A stretch of 64,000 nucleotides of DNA from NCBI GenBank assembly GCA_020746875.1, contig JAGTJL010000001.1, forward strand, positions 4,464,001 through 4,528,000, in the 5' to 3' direction. The position numbers were made by a program, and so were the translations under genes. This DNA is from Rhexocercosporidium sp. MPI-PUGE-AT-0058. Lineage: Eukaryota > Ascomycota > Leotiomycetes > Helotiales. The notes under the pieces were generated by a model. It was not told the DNA's origin. It did no database searches and saw only the letters and a list, made by a program, of their open reading frames with translations. Below, piece after piece: positions 10,641 to 21,603 of the stretch (the stretch's first letter is position 1; every line of letters begins with the position of its first letter).

Positions 10641-12257
10641 ATGTCGGACTCGGACGACGATTACATAGCGGATGCCCCCTCCGACGATGGGCGAGCATAC
10701 AATGTCTCGGGCCACGGCACTCGATCGAGTGGTCCTGTGAGAGGAGCTGGAGGCAACAGTCGAGGCGAGACCAACACCAGCAACCGCAGGAGAGCTGCGT
10801 GGGAGGATATCCAGAGGAGTTGGGACACGATTGTTGAGGGCGCGGATGGGAGTATCAATTCTGCTGTTGAAGGACTGCGAGATGCTGGGAAGAGGAAAAG
10901 GTATGCTACATGTCTAGAAGCAATAGCTCAATACTGACATCCAATGCGCAAGGCTTCTACGAGACACCACGCCTTTACAGAGAGGTATCATTCGACACAT
11001 GATCCTCGTACTCGACTTCTCTTTCGCCATGGTAGAGAAAGACCTACGGCCTACCAGATACCTCCTCACGCTACGCTTCGCATCCGAGTTCGTCACAGAA
11101 TACTTCGAACAGAACCCCATCTCCCAACTAGGGATACTGGGGATGCGAGACGGGATCGCCATTCGAGTCAGTGACATGAGCGGGAACCCAGCAGAGCACA
11201 TCGAGAACCTGAAGCGATTCAGGGCGCAGCAACCGCAGGGAAACCCAAGTTTGCAGAATGCGCTCGAGATGGCCAGAGCGGCGCTCTTCCACGCCCCCTC
11301 GCACGGCACACGCGAGGTCCTCATTATATACGGCGCGCTTCTATCTAGTGATCCGGGAGATATCCACGATACTATATCGTCACTTGTCGTGGACCGGATA
11401 CGGGTTTCTGTCATTGGACTTGCTGCCCAAGTCAAGATCTGTGCGGACCTGTGCAAGATCACTAATGCGGGCGATGAGGGAAACTACCACGTCGCACTGA
11501 ACGAGCAGCATTTCCGAGAGCTGGTTATGACATTGACGACGCCGCCAGTGACGAGGACGAAGAAACAGTCTCAGTCGAGTCTTCTGATGATGGGCTTCCC
11601 TTCCCGAACTTCAGGAGCAGGAAAGACGATGAGCTTCTGTGCTTGTCATAGCAAGTTAGTACGAGGTGGATATCTCTGCTCGAGATGCGACAGTAAAGTC
11701 TGCAGTTTACCGGCTGAATGCCCGGCTTGTGGTTTGACTCTCATTCTGTCAACACATCTTGCTCGTTCGTACCACCATCTCTTCCCGTTGAGGAACTGGG
11801 TTGAGGTGCCGTGGTCGCAAGCAGATAAGTCGAAAGCTTGTTACTCTTGCTTGACACCTTTCCCGGCAGTTCCTGAGGATAGGGCAAATGGTGCTGTGAA
11901 GGAGGGAGAGGTGTTGGGTACAAGTGAGAGTGGGAGGTATGCTTGTGAGGTTTGCCTGAATCACTTTTGTGTGGATTGTGACGTCCATGCTCATGAAGGT
12001 AAGGATATTTCATTCCCTCCTCTTTCATCTTTCAGCAGCCTCTACATCGGGAGTGTCCAGGTGAGCTGTACGGAACAAAATGCTAACTTGACACCTCGTA
12101 GTCGTCCACAATTGTCCTGGTAAGCATACAGACTTCTCTCACTCGGTCCTTTTACATCTCTTACTGATCTTCTCTAGGATGCCAAAGCGACACCCGCGTG
12201 AATAATATCGGCACAGCGCATGAGATCGAGAACGGCGGCGATCCGATGGTAGAATAG
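10641..12257 (+). CDS. ssl1: TFIIH core subunit Ssl1 (p44)
   Basis: Four exons, 10641..10900, 10953..11998, 12102..12119 and 12178..12257, encode 467 residues; the sum of exons is divisible by three. An acidic/Gly start (MSDSDDDYIADAP) is followed by AAWEDIQRSWDTIVEG and RLLRDTTPLQRGIIRHMILVLDFS, the beginning of the p44/Ssl1 VWA domain, which continues through QNPISQLGILGMRDGIA and REVLIIYGALLSSDPGDIH. After it come the cysteine-rich zinc modules (SFCACHSKL, GYLCSRCDSKVCSLPAECPAC) and the C-terminal C4C4 RING (KACYSCL, YACEVCLNHFCVDCDVHAHE, VVHNCPGC). Ssl1/p44 activates the XPD/Rad3 helicase in TFIIH for transcription initiation and nucleotide excision repair. Exon 3 is only 18 nt and supplies part of HNCPGC. 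The first intron has an AAG rather than CAG/TAG acceptor. Confidence 0.95.
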
Positions 12258-12982
12258 ATAGTAGAAGAGAGCAGCATGGAGCGGGTAGTGACAAGCGAGT
12301 CGTAGGATCTCTCATTCTCAAGCATTTCAGGCGTACGGATAACAAAATATGGGAGCATGGCGTAGGACAGAGGGAAACGGAAACCCCATTGGAATTTCCC
12401 TAATTCCTGGCTAGGTTTGATTTGGAGTACGGTTTGGTCGTTTGCTATCGTTGAATAGACAGGTATTTTGCCTCTTGGTAGCTAATCAGAGGACTTGGGC
12501 GGTCGTTCTTACGAATTTTGCCTTTGAGTACTCTGGTACTAGGGTCTCAGATATAGAGATGTTACAGTAGATCTCTGGCACCTTTGCGATTCGGGGAGTA
12601 ATTATATCCTAAGCGAATGAGAGTATGTTCCTGCAATTCATAAACTAAAGAGCTTCTATCTGGAAAGATTACTCTGTAGGTACTCCCTACGCTTGTGTGC
12701 AATATCGAGTTGGATTTGAAAATGATGCTGTGGTGACGTGTTTACTTGCACCCGTGATGACGGCTGGGCTAGCTGGGCGAGGGGCTCGGTAAAGAAAGGG
12801 CTCGGGGGAGCGAAGCGAGTCTTTAGCCAGGTAGAGGTCAACATCAACATCAACATCAACATCAACATCAACATGAACCCAATACTCATAACTACAAAAG
12901 CCCGAAAGCTCCGAATACTAGAGCCAGGAAACCCAAGTGAGAAACATCCAACGTCAACTAAAGTTCCCATTCCTAGATTTTC
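12258..12982. other. Intergenic region, convergent 3' ends
   Basis: Separates the tails of ssl1 and the NLR gene. No gene seen apart from the CAACAT microsatellite at 12839-12874. Confidence 0.5.
12839..12874. repeat. (CAACAT)6 hexanucleotide repeat
   Basis: Six perfect copies of CAACAT, 36 nt. It sits about 110 nt beyond the stop codon of the NLR gene, so it may lie in that gene's 3' UTR. Confidence 0.95.
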
Positions 12983-15900
12983 CTATGCTCCCTTCCTAGG
13001 CACCAACCACCCCACTACCTTCCTAACCTTGACAGCCTTCCGCATCATCTCCAAATACTTCCTCTCCCTCTCCTTCTCCGCTTCCCCAAGCTCCTCTCCT
13101 CCCTCCACGCCCCGTTCGAAACACGTCACAACTCCCTCTTGCACCACCACCGCTCGCTCAAACATGCCCACGTTATATAGCTCCATTGCGAATTCCGCTT
13201 TATACCTCACCGTACAGAGTCTCCTCTCCCCAAAATCCTTCTCCATCATCTGCACAACCTCTTCTCGGTACACTAACGCTTTCTTCCGTACAGGACTCGA
13301 GCGCGGCAATTTATGTCGCGCTGGCAGAATCGCGAGTCTCCATAGAATTTCCTTAGTCAGCGGATGCTCATCCCCCAAACTCACCCTCAGAAGCCCCAGC
13401 AGCCGCTCCAGTAAATCCCACTCCCTCTTCCACGCCCCCACCCCCTCGCAAGCCCTCGCCAAATTCTCCATCGCAACCAGCGTCATGAAATGACTCCCTC
13501 CCAACCTCTTCTTCCTGCTCTCGAGGATCGCCTCCGCGCTCTCGAGACTCTCTTTCACGTTCCCCAGCCCCAGATTCGCCAACACCATCACCTCTCGCAG
13601 ACCTAGGATAACGAGGTTCTGCGCATCGAGAGCGAGGCCGTATGTTGCGATGCCAGCCGTGCAGGTGTCGAGGGCTTTTTGGTGGTGCCCTAGCGAGCAG
13701 TAGTTGCTTGCGAGCCCCTCGATGGCGGTTAGGATCATGTGTGTGAATTCGTCGGGGGAGTGCGTGGAGAAGTCGCTGGCTGCTAGGTCGGCGATGAGGC
13801 GTTCTTGGAGGAGGGCGGCTTCGGTCCACCGCCCTAGGTGGTGAGTGTTTGCGGCGACGTGGGCGCGGATCGTGAAGCAGTGGAGGTCGGTGGGGTCGAG
13901 GATGCCTTCTTTGGATGCGAGGTCTTTGAGGCCGATGTTTAATGCCTGGATGTGGTCAGATTTCTATATTCTTGTGTATGGTAGAACATGCATTCGCTTC
14001 AGCATTTTCAGACAGGACTTACTTTCTCTACTCGTCGGCTTTCGGTGTACGCTAACATGAATTTGGCAGCGGCAAGTGTGCGCTCTCTTAAGTCAGGACC
14101 AGGAGCAAACATCCTATCTTCTTCATTCGCCATCAGCGTCTCGATGTGCGGTAGTATTCTCCTGCGTTGTTGAGCATCTGAATACTCTAACCGATGCGAA
14201 GCCGACCTGGCAACAGTCACCATGGCAGTATCCCACACTATGGTCCTTTCTACATCGGACATCCGATCCCGCGACCACTCGTGGACAAGGGGATGCATAG
14301 ATATCCGATGTGAATTCTCCACTGTAATGAGCGAGAAGGCAGCTAGTAAGCCCACAGCCTTTCCCCATAGGACACCATCCCAACCAGACGGCATGATATT
14401 GAAAAGCAAGCTATCTGCAAAGATCCGCTCCCTAGATATACTGTATCCCGCCTTCTCATCTTCTGCAGCTATCTCTCTGGCAAGCTGGAAAATTGCTTTA
14501 TCGATCCCATCGAAATGCAGGAATGAGAACAGTCGAAGCAATTCCAGAGCAAGTTTTGCGTGAGACTCTGCATTCCCTTCGATTTTCCGGATCGAGATCT
14601 CCCAGGTGGTAAAGACGGAGGAGTGGTATTCGAAACTCGAGTTCGAATGACTAGATTCGAGTAGTTCTCGTTTATGCTGCGAATATAACTCGCTGAAGCC
14701 GTCGAGACTGCATATCCCTTGTCGAATGACCGCTCCGGCCTGAACGATTGCAAGTGCGAGATATCCGAGTTCCTTAGCGACCTGTGCTGCAAGCGCCCTT
14801 AACTTATCATCTAGTCTATCGTGTGCTGATGTCGTCAACAGGAGAGTTACTGCATCTTCCGGACTCATGATGTCGACTTTGCAAGAGCCGGCATTTGCAG
14901 AACGCCGTAAGTCTGGATTGCGACTAGTGATCAGAATTGTGCTTTCGGCACATCGAGGGAAGAACTTCGATATGTCCAAGTCCGGATCATCTGCGTTATC
15001 GAAAATGAGTAGCCAATTTTGCTGAGTAGATAACCAGGATTTGATCGTATCGACACTCTCTTCTAGTTTGCATGTACGAGCAATGCGAAAGAAACCTTCT
15101 TGTGCTGTCTCGGTGCTACTAGCGTCGATCCAGAAGATACCCCAGAATCTGTGTAGGTCAGCCGTGCTCGCTTGTTTTGTATTTCGGTGATGTCTCGCGG
15201 TGCAAGCAAAATGACTTCCCACATGTAAACTGTTCTCCCACATGTTGATTGTCTAGTATATGAAATAGCTTCACCTACTTCTTCCTATATTCCTGAGCAA
15301 ACTTCAAACATATTTGCGTCTTTCCGGAGCCTCCAATTCCGTACAACAAGAATCGCTGTTGGACCTCTTCTTGTCTGCTGAAGACCAAGCAATCACTTAA
15401 CTGTCGTCGGATGTCCGTTCGGCCAGTGAAGTGAGGATTGGCGGTATGTGGTATCACGTAGTGCTCAGATGCAACATCGGCAAGACCTCCGCTCTCATAC
15501 AGTCGTTTGATGCTATTTAGAGCTGCCTTGTAAGTCACATCGTCGGGCGATGCGAATTGACACATCCCTCTGTGATTGTCGTTCACGGGAATTTGCTCCT
15601 CGTTTGTTGGATCTTTGTTGAGCGGGGTTATTAGTGCTGAATCTTTCTCAACGACCTGGTACCGTTAGATCTACCTTCCTGTGATGAACAGATAGAAGTT
15701 ACCATTAAACCTTTCAGGGTTCGCAACTCATAGAAACTGACGACGCCGATACCGCTTGCATCCATGTACTCCCTGAAAGTATGTGTTAAGCGCTTGAGCT
15801 CCTTCGACGTCTTCCTTAATGTACTGAGGAGCTGTGGATGGGTATCGATACCGATGACGAGTGGAACTTGGGCAAGTATTGTGGCATAGCTTGCGAGTCC

Positions 15901-16694
15901 GCTGCCTTGGTGTGGTGTCCCAAAGAACATGACTCCCCGGACGCTACTGTGGATCTGCTTGTACCGAGACTCATGCTGTGCGATGACGAGAGCCTGTAGA
16001 TGTGATGAGAGATATTCAGAGATTATTTAGACATGCCAGAACAGTACCTGCTTGAGAACCAGGCCACCAAGACTATGCCCAATCAACACCAGTGGGCGTC
16101 TACGAGCCTGTGATAGATCAGCGACAGCGACTCTATTGACATCAAACAACACCAGAATCGGCGAGAAATCAAGATACGAATTCATACGACGATCCGAAGC
16201 ATGCCAGGGCCAGAGCGACGGTCAGACCAAACTAGAGCTTCTATCGAAAATGTGGTAATCCAAGATGAAATCAATGGAAACGCCCAACCTACCGAAATTC
16301 CATTTCGTGCTTCTTCAAGAGCTAGCAACAAAGCCCTAGCATGATCCCGAATACCAGCTTTTGTATTCTCAAACGCCGCAGTCGCATTATATCCAAATGT
16401 CATCACCCTAGCCTGCGAAAAATCGTGTGGAAGAAAGTCTCTCAGCCATAATTTCTGAGATTTAGATTCCGTCCAAGTTCTGAACTTCTCGCCGTTGAGA
16501 CCATGGACTGCAATGATACTGTAGAAGGGCAAATTAGATTTGATTAGCGTGGCAGAGATGGCTAGGTGAAGAGAAAGGCCACACTCACTCGAGGCTCCAG
16601 TTTGAATTTCTATCATTGTTATTTTGAGATTCATCGTTGAAGTAGGAAATTCCATATTTTGTACACATTTCACAAAACAAAACAGCGCAAGCAA
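12983..16694 (-). CDS. NLR-like STAND protein: SesB-type hydrolase, NB-ARC, helical repeats
   Basis: Seven exons in phase (16694..16585, 16518..16293, 16107..16048, 15993..15703, 15655..15279, 15148..14023, 13963..12983) give 1,056 residues. The N-terminal domain is an alpha/beta hydrolase: DIIAVHGLNG, the nucleophile elbow GHSLGGLVLKQ, MFFGTPHQGSGLASYA, and a candidate catalytic His in NDNHRGMCQF. This is the SesB (lipase/serine-esterase-like) effector domain of fungal NLRs. The NB-ARC follows: P-loop LLYGIGGSGKTQI, Walker B NWLLIFDNADD, STILITSRN, a GLPL-like LGYLALAIVQAGAVI, and ISMHPLVHEWSRDR in the MHD position. The C-terminal about 330 residues are helical and TPR-like, but degenerate. 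Such proteins mediate non-self recognition or programmed cell death; the hydrolase is presumed to be the executor. The first donor is a GTGTGG next to a better-looking GTGAGT that would break the frame. The start may instead be an internal Met near residue 14. Confidence 0.85.
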
Positions 16695-17188
16695 GAAATC
16701 AAAACCAGGCTAATAAATGCACGATGGAAAAAATAATTGCGATGGACCATGCATTGTATTTATTCCATTGCTTGGACTCGACGCCACCCGGTAATCGCCT
16801 ATCATTGACTGAGAAGGCTGCCTGCTAAATTACTGCGCCCTCAGTACCGACTAGCTGGTATCAAATCAAATCGAATATCAAGCGAATATTCTTGGATGTT
16901 AAGGCAGAAATGTTGCAAAATATGCAGGGGACCTGTTGGGGATGATACCCGGGCGGCTGAACCCCTGGCGCTTAGCAGTGGGCAGTGAAATTGTATCGCG
17001 TCGGGACCCCCAAGAAAGCATGTAGATACCCTAGCATGTTGCGAGAAAATGGTGGCACACATTATCTCATTCTTATGAACATGCAGTTGATGGATCCGAG
17101 GTAGTTGAAAAGCAAGGCTGCTGATTTGCTATGGATCTCAATATTTTGTCATTTCTTTTGGTCGTGATCAGGGTATAAGGTCAAATTT
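16695..17188. other. Intergenic region
   Basis: Upstream of the NLR gene and downstream of the glutaredoxin gene, both on the minus strand. No gene or repeat seen. Confidence 0.5.
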
Positions 17189-18212
17189 TCAGGCCGTAGC
17201 AGTCGCTGGCTGCGGGGGAGTGGCTGCAGTTGTAGTCTTTGCCACACTGTATGCCTTGAGGAACTCAGGATCATTGCCCATTTCCTCCTTGACCTGCAAA
17301 ACAAGGTTAACTTCGATATTTTTCCAGATATTGGAAGGCTCTTACAATGTCCAAGCCTCCGACTAAATCACCATCAACCCATAGCTGCGGGAAAGTTGGC
17401 CAGTCTGCAAACTCCTTCAGTCCTTGCCGAACCTCGTCATCCGCTAGAATGTTGAAGAATCCGTACTTGACAGAGTTCTCTCTCAGAAGGGCAACTAGTT
17501 GTCTCGAGAAACCGCATTGGGGAGCACTTGGTGTGCCCTTCATGAAGAGCATCACTGGCGCAGCCTTGACGAGGGATGACAGTCTCTTGTGCAACGATTC
17601 CTTGTCCTCCTTGATATCAGCAGTCGATAATTCGGGGGCGGTGGTAGGATCTTGTGGGGTTGGCGCGTAGTTGCTGAGGTTCTTGGCCGCGGATCCATTA
17701 TTTGATGGAGGTATCGGGGCACCATTAACAGCCGTACTGGTACTTGAGGTATTTGCATGCTTCTCAATAGCTGCACGAACCTTCATGGCATCACTTCCAC
17801 TGACAGTCTCGAGAACCTGGCCATTTCTTTGTAGGACGAGGAAGGGGACCGCCGTAACATCGAAGGAATCGCTGACATCTGGAACATCCTCCGCATCCAA
17901 GGCAACCCACGATGTTGTTGGAGGTTCGGTGATAGGGTAGGAAGATGCGAGCGTTTGAAGTACTGTGGTCATTTGCTTACACTGAGCGAAGTTAGCATGG
18001 GCTTATGAGCAAATGATGAGAAGGAAAGCGAAGCAGCGTCGTCAAAAGGCCAACACAGTTGCTTGAGGTACGTGAATTCCGAGATGAAGGGGGCAGCTTA
18101 CTGGTGCAGCCCATTCAGCTTTGAAGTAGATGACCTGGAGAGTAGTTGGTGGAATAGAGGCCGAATGCTGGTTCCACTCCTCTTCTGTCTTTAGTTCGAT
18201 TAGGGTCGACAT
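17189..18212 (-). CDS. Monothiol glutaredoxin, Grx3/Grx4 type
   Basis: Three exons. The first (from ATG at 18212) encodes MSTLIELKTEEEWNQH and VIYFKAEWAAP; the second begins CKQMTTVLQTLASSYP; the last is VKEEMGNDPEFLKAYSVAKT with an Ala/Thr/Pro-rich tail ending at 17189. The product is about 285 residues: a thioredoxin-like domain with WAAPCKQM in place of the CxxC site, an Asn/Ser/Pro linker, then a glutaredoxin domain with PVMLFMKGTPSAPQCGFS, the CGFS active site, DWPTFPQLWVDGDLVGG and the GGLDIV motif that helps bind glutathione. Grx3/4 proteins bind a glutathione-ligated [2Fe-2S] cluster with BolA partners in the cytosol and nucleus, and control iron-responsive regulators. The loss of the first Cys in the Trx-like domain is normal for the family. 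A CACGTG E-box lies upstream at about 18594-18599. Confidence 0.93.
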
Positions 18213-19946
18213 ATTGAGAATGTTATTGTACTGGAGGGTTTGGCAAATGGTGTACACTTCGAGGATTTGAAATGATAAGGGTGCGAGTCCTTGGGGAAGG
18301 CGAGGCTTTTAGTCTTTTTGTCTTCTGTCTGCGATTACTTATCGGATTGTTGACTGCGTGGCGGGGTATTGATTGAAGGTGGGGGGTTGGCGGGGTAGAT
18401 TGCAGCTTTGAGAGCAGATTCGATGCTGCGAAGGAGAGGTATGGACAGTGAATTGATTCAGACAGCAGTAGATTGGGAGTTCAGTTGTAGCAGAGTGATG
18501 TGGGTTGTGTGACGGAGATGTGGAGGTGAACATTCTTCTCGAGGCTTGGGCTGCTTTATCAGATCTACGCTAGCGAATCGCGTCATGTAGACTGCACGTG
18601 ATCAGACCCCTTTTTGAGGGTTTCCGGGTTGAGCAGTTTTGAAGGATGGAATGCAAACATCAATGATGAAATATTTTGCTCAGAACACAGTTGTACAAAA
18701 TTCAAATGGATAAAAGGGGACGGACAGGAAAAAAGAAAGTAAGCGAAATGGAGTGGTATGCATCTAGCTGAGAACTAGATAGGGGTGAGGTAATCCAATG
18801 CTTCTGGATACTTACAGTACAGGTATACATTTCTTTACTTAACGATCCCTAGAAGTCTTACCAGAATACAAATATCAAATAGGCTTTTCGTCCAGTTGCA
18901 AGACGACTTCATATTCGGGATAAGGCCCTCTCTATTCTGTTCAATCATCCAAGGGTTCGGATAATTCTTCAGGTTTCCCTCTCACAATCTAGCTTTGGTG
19001 ATTGGAGGGCTCGACGAACTCTTTCATGGGCTAATTACCGCCACGGGAGGAGGAGCAGAGCCGGGTGAGAGCAACACATGACTGACTTGGGGAGCAACAA
19101 GCCAAGACTATTTGACGGGTAGGCTTGAGAGACAAGCTTTTTGTTCAATCGCCGAGGATGAAACCACTGGAGCGATGGTGGCTGAGGTGATAGAGGACTA
19201 GGACGAGGCCTGGTAAATGTTTGAGCTGGGTCTGGAAGGCTGTGCTATGCTAAGGAGAGAGTCGTTGTTGTCATTGCATTGCCATGTGGCCTGGCCAGCC
19301 ATCAGACAGCAGTAGGCAACGGTACTGCAGTCTATATTTGGATGACTGTGCAATAGCACACGGAACATGATGCCGAAGAAGATCCATACTGTACTGTAGG
19401 GAGGGAACTGGTGTAAAGTATCCATCGACCGAGGAGCAGAACCGCCGGCCATCCAGCCCAACTTTGAGATCCAGGCCACAACATCCAGGACAAGGGCTTC
19501 CGTATTGTAGCGCTGTAAGTTTGAGTGGTTAACGTGGTTGGTTTGTTGGATTCCAGCTCCAGTATTCAAGCGCATGGGTTACGTGCGCATCCATGTTCAT
19601 GGTTCATGGTCCCCCAGCAGCTGACACGGATGGTTCCCTCTTCGCCATATAAGGCTTGGCGTGCGTCGCGGATCTCAAACTTCCACACTCTCTCTGTACA
19701 CCTCTCCTCCTCTCTCTCTCTCTCTCCCTCCCTCTCCCCATCCCCTACCTTCAACCTTTTCAACGTCAACAGACCTGTCCCGCTTTCACATTTCAGCCCT
19801 ATACTCCACAACCCCTTCCCTTGGCAATCGATCTCGACTCTCTGCTTTATATACCGTCTCACCAACGTAAAGTACGTTACTGATTGGAATTGAGTCGTGC
19901 TGTTGCTTGCGATCGAGAGCTGACTAGCGCCTCCAGACCCTTCAAG
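18213..19946. other. Intergenic region, divergent promoters
   Basis: Divergent interval between the glutaredoxin gene and the CYSTM-like gene. No supported gene. The right part holds a TATA-like site and a pyrimidine tract, annotated separately. Confidence 0.5.
19647..19745 (+). promoter_or_regulatory. TATA-like element and CT-rich core promoter
   Basis: ATATAAG at 19647-19653 is followed by a run of CT dinucleotides and C-rich DNA (about 19685-19745). TATA plus a downstream CT tract is typical of strongly expressed fungal genes. It lies about 200-300 nt before the start of the CYSTM-like gene. Confidence 0.5.
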
Positions 19947-20427
19947 ATGTCGAATCAAGGATACTACAACCAAGGGCCCCCTCAACAACAGTACCCGCAA
20001 CAGGTATGATTAGGATCGCAATGGTCGAATTCATCGGCGGAGCAAAAACTTCTGACTAACTCTCACCAGACGTACCAACAAGGCGGTTATCCTCAACAAG
20101 GTTATCCTCCTCAGCAGGGTGGCTACCAACAGGGCCCTCCAATGCAGCAACAAGTAAGCTCCACTGCCCAAATACTTTTTGCGCAACAAGAACTAATCAA
20201 TTGCGTAGCAGATGCAATACCAACAGGGACCCCCACCGAAACAGAAGGGCGGCGCATGTGGTGGAGGATGTCTCGGTGTCTGTCTTGCTACATTGTGCTG
20301 CTGCTGTGTCTGCGAAGAGGGTTGTGAAGCTTGCGCTGATTGTGCCGGTACGTCTTTACCTGTTTCGATTTTTCCAGAGAGTTTAATTGCTAACTAATGC
20401 CTAGAATGCTGCGAGGGATGCTGTTAA
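19947..20427 (+). CDS. CYSTM-like cysteine-rich small protein
   Basis: Four exons, 19947..20003, 20070..20153, 20209..20347 and 20405..20427, encode 100 residues. The N-terminal half is low-complexity Gln/Pro/Tyr/Gly (repeated YPQQGYPPQQGGYQQGPP). The C-terminus, KGGACGGGCLGVCLATLCCC followed by CVCEEGCEACADCAECCEGCC, matches the cysteine-rich transmembrane (CYSTM) module: a short hydrophobic stretch studded with cysteines that can be palmitoylated or bind metal at the membrane. Fungal and plant members are linked to stress tolerance and metal resistance. The gene is too fragmented by introns to appear as a single open frame. The family is likely; the molecular function is unknown. Confidence 0.85.
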
Positions 20428-21603
20428 ACACGAAATCGACTACACCTCAAAGAACACGACCGCGCGCCCGTAAATATATATGATCGAAAAGCGATAGGGC
20501 TTGATAGGCGGACAATAGTGTATGGAAAGGGGCAAGGATGGATTGGGGAAGTACGGTGCTTCAGGTTTTCATTCACGGCCTCGCAATTGCGCTTCTGCTG
20601 TTTTTACTACTGTTTTCCGATTTCTGTCACGCCTCTGATACTTTTTTTTGTGTGGAATAACAACCCAGTCTATAATCCAATCTTCTCCTTGCGTTTAAGC
20701 TGCGCTTTCAACGGTCGAACAGATCAATGGTTCATCGCATTTCTATACGCTACGAGCTGGATATCCGTTGCGGAGAATGGAGCTCTCGGCAACACGGCAC
20801 AGACTTCCACTCGACGGCATGCCAAGACTATTTACAGCTCTTAGCGTTGATAACGGTATTTATGCAGTTAAATGGTATTACCATGTATCGAACAATGGTT
20901 CAATTCAGCGGTCTCAGAAAAGGCAAAAAGTTTTCGATATTCGCACATCAGACTAATAACAAGGCGAAATGGCTTTCATGGCTTTCACTTCGAATCAATT
21001 AGGCCTCCTTTCCGCTAGTTGTACTTCTCAGACTCTCAAGATGTGTCAGTAATTGTTCACCTGGATGCTCTTACTTTCAAGATGCGAATATATTTCTCCG
21101 TTGTCTTCTTTCGACCTTTCAGAGTAGCGGCTAAAATATTCCCTCTGATACATCTGCATTTTCATCCTAAACTCCTAAGAAAACGGACATATTAAAGACA
21201 TTCCCTAAATCACTCATCAACCCTCGGGCGCTGCTTCTCTCTCCACCCAGAACCTGCAAACGCACAATGTTAACTATCTAACCTTTCTACCCACATCATC
21301 GCTCTTTCCTCTTCTGTACCTAAAGGATGATGTCTCTTCTAGCTTTTACGTTTTCCTATCTTCTCTTTTTCTTCCTTTATATAAACACAAGTACAATCAT
21401 TTCTACACTATCGAGTATCAACAGCACGGCACTTCACACAACGGGACGCTTCTTTGTTGCGTTGGGCCGTATTCATTACGTTTACGCGCAAAGTCAAGGT
21501 CGGATATTACATTGGTAGAGGTTTGGAGAGAGGAAATTTAGGGGGTATGTTTTGGTTTGTTTGTGGGGAGTTGACTGATGATGGATAGATAGAATTGAAG
21601 CAC
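20428..21603. other. Intergenic region
   Basis: Likely a long 3' UTR plus the promoter of the next gene. Short open frames here lack family features. Confidence 0.45.
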
